Below, in pieces: positions 54,100-64,000 of a stretch of DNA of 64,000 nucleotides; the first letter of the stretch is position 1; every line of letters starts with the position of its first letter. Below the pieces are notes generated by a model. It did no database searches. It was given only the letters and a program-made list of their open reading frames with translations, and was not told the DNA's origin. Source of the stretch: Sulfitobacter sp. W027 (GTDB taxonomy: Bacteria; Pseudomonadota; Alphaproteobacteria; Rhodobacterales; Rhodobacteraceae); contig NZ_CP083564.1 in the NCBI RefSeq assembly GCF_025143985.1, forward strand, positions 2,991,001-3,055,000, given 5' to 3'. Both the position numbers and the translations under genes were made by a program.

Positions 54100-54504
54100 T
54101 CAGACCTCCTCAAGCTCGACAAGCGCGCCATTGAAGTCTTTGGGATGCAGGAACAACACCGGCTTGCCATGGGCGCCGATCTTTGGTTCCCCTGTGCCCA
54201 AGACCCGTGCGCCGGTAGATTTCAAATGGTCCCGCGCCGCGATGATGTCCTCGACCTCATAGCAGATATGATGGATGCCCCCCGCCGGGTTCTTTTCCAA
54301 AAAGCCTTTGATCGGGCTGTCGTCGCCCAGCGGGTGCAGCAGTTCAATCTTAGTGTTAGGCAGTTCGATAAAGATCACGGTCACCCCGTGATCCGGTTCG
54401 GCCTGCGGCGCGCCGACCTTGGCGCCAAGCGCGTGGCGATACTGATCCGCCGCCGCATCGAGATCCGGCACGGCGATGGCCACATGGTTAAGACGTCCGA
54501 TCAT
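54100..54504 (-). CDS. mce: Methylmalonyl-CoA epimerase
   Basis: The 134-residue VOC protein epimerises (2S)- to (2R)-methylmalonyl-CoA in propionate catabolism. It shows GRLNHVAIAVPDL with the first metal His, GGIHHICYEVED with the second, and the terminal metal Glu in GALVELEEV. Length is typical. First gene of a two-gene unit with DUF1467. Confidence 0.92.
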   Translation of the reverse strand: MIGRLNHVAIAVPDLDAAADQYRHALGAKVGAPQAEPDHGVTVIFIELPNTKIELLHPLGDDSPIKGFLEKNPAGGIHHICYEVEDIIAARDHLKSTGARVLGTGEPKIGAHGKPVLFLHPKDFNGALVELEEV

Positions 54505-54630
54505 CCTGAATGCTCCTCGTGTTTCGCCGGCTTTATGCCCGCCGATCCGCTGAACAACAATGCGTCACGTTAACGCGTCATTAGCCAACGCGGCGTAACG
54601 ATTGAGTCGCAGATGTTGTTGGAGGCGAAC

Positions 54631-55350
54631 ATGGACGACACGGACCCCTTTGAAAGAACCACCCTCACCCCCACGGCGGAGCGGCCGCTGCTGGGTCTCA
54701 CCGTTTTGGTGGTGGAAGACAGCCGTTTCGCTTGCGAGGCGATGCGCTTGCTGTGCCTACGCTCTGGCGCGCGGATCAGACGGGCGGATAGTTTGCGCTC
54801 TGCCCGGCGTCATCTGCAGGTATATCGCCCCGCCGTGGCATTGGTAGACCTTGGCTTGCCGGACGGCAGCGGGCTGGACCTGATTGCCGAACTTACGCAA
54901 AGCACGCCACGGGTGGAAACGATCATTGCCATTTCAGGCGACAGCCATATGGAACCTGATGCCCGCGCTGCCGGGGTGGATGGATTTATCGCGAAACCGA
55001 TTACTTCGCTCTCCTCCTTTCAACAGGCCATTCTCGCAACCCTCCCCGAAGAACGCCGCCCCGCCGGGCCGCGCGTCCTCCCGGATGAGGATGTCTCGCC
55101 GGACCGCATAGGGTTTCAGGATGATATCGCCCATATCGCCGGTGTGCTCGGGGGCGAACCCGACGAAAACACCCTCGATTATGTTGCGCAATTCCTCTGC
55201 GGCGTCGCCCGTTCGGCCAATGACCTCCGGCTGGAGGAGGCTGCGAGAGCTTTGGCCCACAAACGCGCCCTTGGCCAACCGGCGGGGTCAGAGGCCGCGA
55301 CCATAGCTGGAATGATCCAAATTCGCCTCTCGGAGAAAATTGCAATCTGA
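54631..55350 (+). CDS. Orphan response regulator with uncharacterised C-terminal region
   Basis: The 239-residue protein has a receiver domain at about residues 22-140, with acidic pocket E29-D30, phospho-acceptor Asp73 (ALVDLGLPDGSG) and Lys122 (IAKPIT). The remaining ~100 residues contain no recognisable DNA-binding or enzymatic domain but are rich in Ala/Leu helices, like a histidine-phosphotransfer or adaptor fold; no HPt-type His is obvious. No histidine kinase gene is nearby. The ATG at 54631 has GGAGG 7 bases upstream. Confidence 0.85.
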   Translation: MDDTDPFERTTLTPTAERPLLGLTVLVVEDSRFACEAMRLLCLRSGARIRRADSLRSARRHLQVYRPAVALVDLGLPDGSGLDLIAELTQSTPRVETIIAISGDSHMEPDARAAGVDGFIAKPITSLSSFQQAILATLPEERRPAGPRVLPDEDVSPDRIGFQDDIAHIAGVLGGEPDENTLDYVAQFLCGVARSANDLRLEEAARALAHKRALGQPAGSEAATIAGMIQIRLSEKIAI

Positions 55351-55371
55351 GAGGGCCAAGAGACAGGCCAG

Positions 55372-56094
55372 TTAAAGCGTCGGGTCGCCTGCCACGCGAA
55401 CAAGGCGGGTCAAATCGCCCAACCGTTCTTTCTGCTTTCCCTGCCCGTCGAAATTACTGGGGGAAAGCCAAGCTTCAAACGCTTCTTTCAGCGCTGGCCA
55501 TTCCGCATCAATCGCGGCAAACCAAGCCGTGTCGCGGTTGCGCCCTTTCACGATGGTCGCTTGCCGAAAGACACCTTCATAGCTCAGCCCCAAACGCTGC
55601 GCCGCGCGGCGAGATGGGCGGTTCAAAGCATCGCACTTCCACTCAAACCGGCGATAGCCCGCATCAAAGGCCCATTCCATCATCAGAAATATCGTCTCGG
55701 TCGCCGCAGGGGTGCGCTGTAAGGCAGGGCTGAAATTGATATGGCCCACCTCGATACTGCCTGCTTCGGGCTTGATCCGTAGAAAACTTGCCACGCCCAC
55801 CCATTGGTCCCGCGCGCGGTCTTTCACCGCCATGAAATAGGGATCGGGCTTGCCCGCATTGTCGCGCACCCAGCGGTGATATTGCGCAGCCGAAGAGAAT
55901 GGGCCGTAAGGCAGGTAGTCCCAAACGTGATCCTCCCCCACATAGGCAGGGTACAGCAAGGCGGCATGTTTCTCCGCCGACAGCGGCTCCAACATCACAT
56001 AGCGACCGGTAATAACCTCACCGCCGGGCCGCGGAGGCTCGACCCAATTCTCAATAGCAAACCCGACAGGGCGTTCGGCTGATCTGTTGTTCAT
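55372..56094 (-). CDS. GNAT acetyltransferase (RimJ/RimL-like)
   Basis: The 240-residue protein has a GNAT fold with GRYVMLEPLSAEKHAALLY, a beta-strand IEVGHINFSPALQRTPAATE carrying the acetyl-CoA loop, and RFEWKCDALNRPSRRAAQRLG. This pattern is typical of the RimJ/RimL N-acetyltransferase branch; the substrate is unknown. The ATG at 56094 (MNNRSAERPVGF) matches family starts. Confidence 0.85.
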   Translation of the reverse strand: MNNRSAERPVGFAIENWVEPPRPGGEVITGRYVMLEPLSAEKHAALLYPAYVGEDHVWDYLPYGPFSSAAQYHRWVRDNAGKPDPYFMAVKDRARDQWVGVASFLRIKPEAGSIEVGHINFSPALQRTPAATETIFLMMEWAFDAGYRRFEWKCDALNRPSRRAAQRLGLSYEGVFRQATIVKGRNRDTAWFAAIDAEWPALKEAFEAWLSPSNFDGQGKQKERLGDLTRLVRVAGDPTL

Positions 56095-56249
56095 AGCCAA
56101 AGTTATGCACCGCCCCCTCCGACCCGCCAAGATGAATAAACTTGAATTAATCGCCACAGACCCCAGTCTTGGCATTCGAGTTACACATTCACGCCACATT
56201 CAACCTTCAGCATTATGCTGACAGAGAACCGCCACCCGGGGAGGGTGAG

Positions 56250-56423
56250 ATGAGCCAGAAACACGCCAATGACACCGCAGGGGCTGAAACGCCGGTTGAT
56301 TGGATTGTCGTGGGCGCAAATGTTCTCGGGCTAGCGATTGTCTTGATGGCGGCCTTTCACGCCCAAGCGGGCGGGCTGTTCCAACAGGTCGCTAGCCAAG
56401 CGGCCTCTGGTGCGGTTTTTTAG
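56250..56423 (+). CDS. Small single-span membrane protein, hypothetical
   Basis: A 57-residue frame starts at ATG 56250 after GGGGAGGGTGAG, a strong ribosome site. The protein has a polar N-terminus (~20 residues) and one hydrophobic segment (DWIVVGANVLGLAIVLMAAF) and ends GAVF. I do not recognise a family. It lies 58 bases upstream of the hemerythrin gene on the same strand and may share its transcript. Confidence 0.6.
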   Translation: MSQKHANDTAGAETPVDWIVVGANVLGLAIVLMAAFHAQAGGLFQQVASQAASGAVF

Positions 56424-56481
56424 GCAGGAACCTGCCCGTCCCTGCGGCGTTACCAACAGGTAACTCCGAAGGATATTCCCC

Positions 56482-56958
56482 ATGCCCTCCATTTATGACG
56501 CAATCAAAGAAGATCACGATGAGCACCGCACGCTGCTCAATACCATTGCCGATACCGAAGGCGACAGCGCCGAGCGCCGCGACGCCTGGGACCGTTTTTA
56601 CAACGACGTTAAATCCCACGCTGCCGCCGAGGAAGAAACCTTCTATTCCAAGCTGATGTCCGAGACATGGGGCCAAGATCACGCGCGTCATTCGGTCCAT
56701 GAGCATCAGCAGCTTGACGATCTTATGGAAGAACTGCGCGAAACCGACATGTCCTCCTCAGCTTGGCTGACTCGTTTCAAGAAGCTCAAGCATGATTACG
56801 AACATCATATGGACGAGGAAGAAGACGAGCTTTTTACCCGCGCCAAAAAGGTCATTGGCGAAGAGCAGAACGAAGAATTTGGCGACAAGTTCCTGAAGCG
56901 CAAGGAAAAGGAAGCCAAGCTCATCGAGGAAAAGCGCGAAGACAGTCTTGAGGATTGA
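56482..56958 (+). CDS. Hemerythrin HHE-domain protein
   Basis: The 158-residue protein is a four-helix hemerythrin-like domain with His/Glu ligands spread over EDHDEHRTLL, SHAAAEEETFY, HEHQQLDDLM and YEHHMDEEEDELF. It then has a highly charged C-terminal helix (KRKEKEAKLIEEKRED). HHE proteins bind a di-iron centre and sense or carry O2 or NO, or store iron. No partner is evident beyond the small membrane protein upstream. Confidence 0.9.
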   Translation: MPSIYDAIKEDHDEHRTLLNTIADTEGDSAERRDAWDRFYNDVKSHAAAEEETFYSKLMSETWGQDHARHSVHEHQQLDDLMEELRETDMSSSAWLTRFKKLKHDYEHHMDEEEDELFTRAKKVIGEEQNEEFGDKFLKRKEKEAKLIEEKREDSLED

Positions 56959-57070
56959 CCCAAGCCGCTTTGCCCTGCTAAATGTGTTCTCTTAACGTTC
57001 TTGTGGATATCCAGCCCCTCTGGGCAGGTAGCGGTTGCAAGAAAGCCCGAGGAAACGCAATATATTGGAT

Positions 57071-57703
57071 ATGAGCGATAATCCATCACAAGACCTACGC
57101 GACTTCCTGGGCAAAGACCGGTTTGGCTGCGTCATGGCGGACCCGCCGTGGCGCTTCACCAACCGTACCGGCAAGGTCGCGCCAGAGCATAAGCGCTTGG
57201 CCCGTTATCCCACGATGACGGTGGATGACATATGCGCCCTGCCGGTGGCCGATCACCTCGAAGACCGTGCACATTGCTACATGTGGGTGCCCAACGCGCT
57301 GCTGCCTGAAGGGCTTCAGGTGCTTAAGGCGTGGGGATTTGAGTATAAATCCAACATCATCTGGCACAAAATCCGCAAAGATGGCGGCAGTGACGGGCGC
57401 GGTGTAGGGTTCTATTTCCGCAATGTAACCGAAATTCTGCTTTTTGGCGTGCGCGGCAAGAACGTCCGCACGCTGGATGCCGGACGGCGTCAGGTAAACA
57501 TGATGCAGACCCGCAAGCGGGAGCATTCGCGCAAGCCGGACGAGCAATATGATCTGATCGAAAGCTGCTCTTGGGGCCCCTACCTCGAACTTTTTGGGCG
57601 CGGTGTGCGCGATGGTTGGACCGTTTGGGGCAATCAGGCCGAGGCGGATTACAAGCCCGATTGGAAGACCTACAGCTACAATTCCAGTGTCGCGGCTGAG
57701 TAA
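57071..57703 (+). CDS. MT-A70-family adenine DNA methyltransferase
   Basis: The 210-residue MT-A70 methyltransferase has the catalytic DPPW at residues 24-27 (VMADPPWRF) and the conserved YLELFGRGVRDGWTVWGNQ near the C-terminus. It probably N6-methylates adenine in DNA, protecting against the overlapping endonuclease downstream. The ATG at 57071 is chosen because DPPW is normally near residue 25; a further upstream ATG at 57035 is possible. No separate specificity gene is present. Confidence 0.85.
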   Translation: MSDNPSQDLRDFLGKDRFGCVMADPPWRFTNRTGKVAPEHKRLARYPTMTVDDICALPVADHLEDRAHCYMWVPNALLPEGLQVLKAWGFEYKSNIIWHKIRKDGGSDGRGVGFYFRNVTEILLFGVRGKNVRTLDAGRRQVNMMQTRKREHSRKPDEQYDLIESCSWGPYLELFGRGVRDGWTVWGNQAEADYKPDWKTYSYNSSVAAE

Positions 57704-58418
57704 TCTGGCGCGGCGCATCGACGATGCGGTTTTCGACAGCGACAGGCTTGTCGAAGACCTGCTGCCTGCCGATCTGCGCGACCGCTACTCCGTCACCAGC
57801 TACCGCAGCGCAGCCGCCGTCTTGCAACAGCGTGCGCCGGAAGAACTGGCCGCAATCATCCGCGTGCTGCGTCAGTTCACCATCAGCCGCAGCGAAATCC
57901 GCGCACCGGGGGGCAACCGCATGTCGGCCACGACCCGGTTCGCCCAATATGCGGCGGCCGAGAATTTCCACGAGGAAGTACGGATCAAGGCCGACCTATT
58001 GGTGCAACTGACTGCCGGCAAGGGCGACAGTGCCCCCGAAGTCGACCGCATCATCCGCGAGGATTTCATTCACAACCACATGGTCGACTTCTGGCGCGCG
58101 CGCGTGGCCTTTGACTATGAGTGGAACAGCAAAGACCAGACCTATGACCGCGACCTCTACGCCTTCCGCAGCTTTTTCGAAGCTGGCGTCATCGACGTAG
58201 GCGTGATCGTGACACGCGAATTGTCGAACGACTTTTTCAAATCATTGGGAAATTGCTTGGATAAATTCGGCAATGAGACCGACAAAACCGTGAGCGCGAA
58301 ATTTGGAGCCAGCACCACCGGCACCCATAAACTCATCAGCCGCATCGCCGCGGGCCGCAGTGGCGGCTGCCCGGTGTTGGTGCTGGGCATCCTACCGGGC
58401 AATATCACCCCCGACTGA
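57687..58418 (+). CDS. BglII/BstYI-family type II restriction endonuclease
   Basis: The ~243-residue protein resembles the BglII/BstYI endonuclease family, with a helical N-terminal part, VRIKADLLVQL, and a core segment VAFDYEWNSKDQTYDRDLYA in which acidic residues and Lys149 form the likely PD-(D/E)xK-type metal site. Family members cut AGATCT or RGATCY; the actual specificity here is unknown. The start is probably GTG 57687, overlapping the methyltransferase stop by 17 bases; no clean ribosome site is seen, so translational coupling is likely. Convergent with aspS. Confidence 0.78.
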   Translation: MSRLSNLARRIDDAVFDSDRLVEDLLPADLRDRYSVTSYRSAAAVLQQRAPEELAAIIRVLRQFTISRSEIRAPGGNRMSATTRFAQYAAAENFHEEVRIKADLLVQLTAGKGDSAPEVDRIIREDFIHNHMVDFWRARVAFDYEWNSKDQTYDRDLYAFRSFFEAGVIDVGVIVTRELSNDFFKSLGNCLDKFGNETDKTVSAKFGASTTGTHKLISRIAAGRSGGCPVLVLGILPGNITPD

Positions 58419-58448
58419 GCCAGGGGTGACGTTTTTATTCAGACAGGA

Positions 58449-60224
58449 TCACTCCTGCGGGATGACCCGCAGGCCAAGCTCCATCAACTGATCGCTTGTG
58501 GGCTCGGAAGGCGCATTCATCATCAAGTCTTCGGCGCGCTGGTTCATCGGGAAGAGGATGACTTCGCGGATGTTCGCCTCTCCGGCCAGCAACATGACGA
58601 TCCGGTCGATGCCCGCAGCACAGCCACCGTGGGGCGGCGCGCCGTATTGGAAGGCGTTAACCATGCCGCCAAAACGCTTGCGCACCTCATCTTCGCCATA
58701 GCCAGCGATCTCAAACGCTTTGAACATGATCTCCGGCTTGTGGTTCCGGATCGCGCCCGAGACCAGCTCGTAGCCGTTGCATGCGAGGTCGTACTGGTAG
58801 CCGAGCACCTGGAGCGGATCGCCCTGCAGCGCATCCATCCCGCCCTGCGGCATGGAGAATGGGTTGTGCTCAAAGTCGATCTTGCCGGTCTCTTCGTCTC
58901 TTTCGTAGATCGGGAAATCAACGATCCAAGCGAAGGCAAAGCGGTCCTTGTCGGTGAGGTTCAACTCCTCGCCGATCACGTTCCGGGCGCGACCTGCGAC
59001 AGCCTCAAAGGACTTGGGCTTGCCGCCAAGGAAAAACGCCGCATCGCCAACCTCAAGGCCCAACTGCTGGCGGATCGCTTCGGTGCGCTCAGGGCCGATG
59101 TTCTTGGCCAGTGGACCTGCCGCTTCCATGCCGTTGCCCTGATCGCGCCAGAAGATATAGCCCATGCCGGGCAGACCTTCCTTCTGGGCGAAGGCGTTCA
59201 TGCGGTCGCAGAACTTGCGGCTACCGCCCGTGGGCGCGGGGATCGCGCGAATCTCGGTGCCGTCCTGCTCAAGCAGCTTGGCGAAGATCGCAAAACCGGA
59301 ATCGCGGAAATGATCGGATACGACCTGCATCTTGATAGGGTTGCGCAGGTCAGGCTTGTCCGAGCCATACCACAGCGCCGCGTCTTTGTAGGAAATCTGC
59401 TCCCAGGTCTCGTCGACCTTTTTGCCGCCGCCGAACTCCTCAAAAATGCCCGCGATCACCGGCTGGATGGTGTCGAACACATCCTGCTGAGTGACAAAGG
59501 ACATCTCCATGTCGAGTTGGTAGAAATCGGTGGGCGAGCGGTCGGCGCGCGGGTCTTCGTCGCGGAAGCAAGGCGCGATTTGGAAGTATTTGTCAAAGCC
59601 CGAAACCATCAACAGCTGTTTGAACTGCTGCGGCGCCTGCGGCAGCGCGTAGAACTTGCCCGGATGCAGGCGCGACGGCACGAGGAAGTCGCGCGCCCCT
59701 TCGGGGGAGGATGCGGTGATGATCGGGGTCTGGAACTCACGGAATTTCTGGTCCCACATGCGCTTGCGGATCGAGGTCACCACGTCCGAGCGCAGTGTCA
59801 TGTTCTTTTGCATCTTCTCACGACGCAGGTCGAGGTAACGGTAACGCAGGCGCGTTTCCTCAGGGTATTCCTGATCGCCAAACACTTGCAGCGGCAGCTC
59901 AGCAGCCGCGCCAAGCACCTCGATGTCGCGTGCGTAGACTTCGATCTCGCCCGTTGGCAGCTTCGGATTGATCAGGCTCTCATCCCGTGCTTTTACGGTG
60001 CCATCGATGCGCACACACCACTCGGCGCGTACCTTTTCCATTTCGGCAAAGGCCGGGCTGTCGGGATCGCAGATCACTTGGGTGATCCCGTAATGGTCGC
60101 GCAGGTCAAGGAAGAGCACCCCGCCGTGATCCCGCACCCGGTGTACCCAGCCGGACAGGCGCACATTGTCACCCTTGTTCTCAAGGCTCAGATCGGCACA
60201 GGTGTGGCTGCGATAGGCGTGCAT
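58449..60224 (-). CDS. aspS: Aspartyl-tRNA synthetase
   Basis: The 591-residue bacterial-type AspRS has the N-terminal anticodon-binding OB fold ([15 protein letters not shown]), class II motif 2 ([22 protein letters not shown]), a GAD insertion domain and motif 3 ([18 protein letters not shown]). Length is typical. In alphaproteobacteria it is usually non-discriminating if gatCAB is present, which cannot be judged here. Upstream region 60225-60540 holds its promoter. Confidence 0.96.
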   Translation of the reverse strand: MHAYRSHTCADLSLENKGDNVRLSGWVHRVRDHGGVLFLDLRDHYGITQVICDPDSPAFAEMEKVRAEWCVRIDGTVKARDESLINPKLPTGEIEVYARDIEVLGAAAELPLQVFGDQEYPEETRLRYRYLDLRREKMQKNMTLRSDVVTSIRKRMWDQKFREFQTPIITASSPEGARDFLVPSRLHPGKFYALPQAPQQFKQLLMVSGFDKYFQIAPCFRDEDPRADRSPTDFYQLDMEMSFVTQQDVFDTIQPVIAGIFEEFGGGKKVDETWEQISYKDAALWYGSDKPDLRNPIKMQVVSDHFRDSGFAIFAKLLEQDGTEIRAIPAPTGGSRKFCDRMNAFAQKEGLPGMGYIFWRDQGNGMEAAGPLAKNIGPERTEAIRQQLGLEVGDAAFFLGGKPKSFEAVAGRARNVIGEELNLTDKDRFAFAWIVDFPIYERDEETGKIDFEHNPFSMPQGGMDALQGDPLQVLGYQYDLACNGYELVSGAIRNHKPEIMFKAFEIAGYGEDEVRKRFGGMVNAFQYGAPPHGGCAAGIDRIVMLLAGEANIREVILFPMNQRAEDLMMNAPSEPTSDQLMELGLRVIPQE

Positions 60225-60539
60225 GATGGTCCCTTCCTAGGGCTAATTCAGGTTTCGCGCAGGTACACCGTTTGACGGTCAGGAAGTCAAGAGTTTGCTG
60301 GCAATAACGCCGCGCGAGGCAGGAAAATTGCGTGGCTTAAATGGATATTGGCAGGGCGGATTGGTGGTTTTGTTAATAGTGGTTTTTCTCAGCTCGATAA
60401 CAGGGAAGGCTTGGATGACGGTTAACTTCTTTGGGCGAATTGCCTTGATCTGCCCTGCCCACTGGCCGTCATAGACCGTTAAGATCCGCCGATCTTCGTA
60501 CCGTTTGCTGCCTATCGAACCTTACAGCAGCCGAAAGAA
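60225..60539. other. Intergenic region aspS / rrn terminator (315 bp)
   Basis: No protein-like frame, tRNA or repeat is visible. It must contain the aspS promoter on the minus strand, but I see no confident -35/-10 pair. It ends at the terminator of the rrn operon. Confidence 0.5.
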
Positions 60540-60567
60540 AAGCCGCTGGCCCGAGGGCCAGCGGCTT
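60540..60567 (-). terminator. Terminator downstream of tRNA-fMet (end of rrn operon)
   Basis: A perfect 12-bp stem (AAGCCGCTGGCC / GGCCAGCGGCTT) around a 4-base loop is followed on the minus strand by TTCTTTC. It lies 11 bases after the tRNA 3' end. Confidence 0.85.
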
Positions 60568-60578
60568 CTTCATTTTAT

Positions 60579-60655
<77 letters not shown>

Positions 60656-60796
60656 CCAATGCCCTCGGTCTAAACTTATAGCGTGAGGGCTGCAAGGGTA
60701 TTCGTACAGAAAATTCATATTTTTCTTGAGATTTTAGTCGGCGCCTTTAGCCTTGCGCGGCTGAAGTCTGCGGCACCTTTCCGCTTTTCCCAACGC

Positions 60797-60831
60797 AAAA
60801 CCGCCGCTGCATGTTATGCAGCGGCGGTTTT
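60797..60831 (-). terminator. Hairpin between 5S rRNA and tRNA-fMet
   Basis: A perfect 16-bp stem (AAAACCGCCGCTGCAT and its complement) encloses three bases. On the minus strand it ends in TTTTG. It could terminate part of the rrn transcript or act as a processing signal ahead of the tRNA. Confidence 0.7.
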
Positions 60832-60875
60832 GAATGATCATCGTAGAGAGATACTGATTATCAGGAACTTATTAG

Positions 60876-60990
60876 GTTTGGCGATGACCTACTCTCCCAC
60901 GTCTTAAGACGCAGTACCATCGGCGCTACGGCACTTAACGGCTGGGTTCGGGATGGGACCAGGTGTTTTGCTCGCGCTATGATCACCAAA
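60876..60990 (-). rRNA. rrf: 5S ribosomal RNA
   Basis: The minus strand shows a 5S rRNA with closing stem TTTGGTGATC / GATCGCCAAA-like ends, the conserved CCCATCCCGAAC-type loop and CGCCGATGGTACTG. Ends are estimated to within a few bases from the terminal stem. Confidence 0.93.
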
Positions 60991-61170
60991 CCAAATAAAT
61001 TCCTGACGCGCTTTGCTCTGCAGAGCGACGGCGGGAGGCAGGGTATCCGTAGGATGCCCGTTCCCGCACCGTCTCCATTGGAGCGCAAAGCGTTTGTTTT
61101 CCAAGTCATGTACAACTGATTGTATGTGTATGCTTTTGATTGATAAGTTGAAGTCTTGCTTCTACTGGAT
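60991..61170 (-). other. 23S-5S spacer with processing stems
   Basis: The 180-base spacer holds short inverted pairs, notably GGGTATCC / GGATGCCC around GTA (near 61042-61060), and an imperfect GCGCTTTG / CAAAGCG pair flanking it. These look like RNase III-type processing stems. There is no tRNA in it. Confidence 0.55.

Positions 61171-64000
<2,830 letters not shown>

Noticed and set aside
60683..60907. Short plus-strand frame between tRNA-fMet and 5S rRNA
   Set aside because: It crosses the rrn hairpin and runs into 5S rRNA on the other strand; no ribosome site and no protein-like sequence.

Overview
The window is GC-rich, densely coding chromosomal DNA of an alphaproteobacterium. Gene content and order point to Rhodobacteraceae of the marine roseobacter type. 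The pointers are the preT-preA pyrimidine locus, a gcvT-gcvH-gcvP operon behind a tandem glycine riboswitch, an FeS-type photolyase next to a short-chain dehydrogenase, RpoHII-type sigma factor, a full mreBCD-mrdA-rodA elongasome operon, and an rrn operon ending in 5S then tRNA-fMet. Naming a genus (Sulfitobacter-like) would be inference only. I see no prophage, insertion sequence, CRISPR array or integrase.

Layout. 1-3.6 kb: end of a TetR/RutR-like regulator, then reductive pyrimidine catabolism (preA, preT). 3.6-7.8 kb: cold-shock protein, a GDSL esterase divergent from a YbbA/YbbP-type ABC exporter. 7.8-12.6 kb: glycine cleavage system and its riboswitch. 12.6-18 kb: GGCT-like enzyme, gltX, a large MORN-repeat secreted protein and a strongly degenerate NAD-synthetase-like protein. 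18-24.3 kb: SH3/DUF1236 envelope protein, ABM protein, photolyase plus SDR, leuA with a leucine leader peptide, a palindromic intergenic element, and a VOC protein. 24.4-31 kb: mreB-mreC-mreD-mrdA-rodA, then a hydroxyacid dehydrogenase. 31-36.8 kb (minus strand): M3 peptidase, moeB, dut, coaBC, rpoH. 36.9-43.5 kb: cobU-cobC-like pair, GST, comM, then rsmI-yraN-gshB-esterase on the minus strand. 43.6-51.7 kb: LppC-type lipoprotein, glnD, CHAP lipoprotein, murJ, rhomboid pseudoprotease, trpS. 51.8-58.4 kb: mixed small genes (VOC, nitroreductase, EI24-like, DUF1467, mce, orphan response regulator, GNAT, hemerythrin) and a compact restriction-modification pair. 58.4-64 kb: aspS, then the 3' part of an rrn operon read leftwards (23S, 5S, tRNA-fMet).

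Functional themes are cell-wall elongation and lipid II export (mre operon, murJ, LppC), one-carbon/glycine and nitrogen control (gcv, glnD), and translation (gltX, trpS, aspS, rsmI, rRNA).

The observations most worth following are: (i) an intact reading frame for a NAD synthetase homologue that has lost the glutaminase Lys and Cys and the synthetase PP-loop; (ii) a leucine-rich, apparently leaderless leader peptide before leuA with two mutually exclusive hairpins; (iii) a MORN protein that reads as two nine-repeat halves with an alternation break exactly at the join; (iv) an overlapping MT-A70/BglII-family restriction-modification pair; (v) a rhomboid lacking Ser and His; (vi) a large palindromic element downstream of leuA. 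I did not find a clear multi-gene system of unknown kind; these are the best leads the sequence gives.
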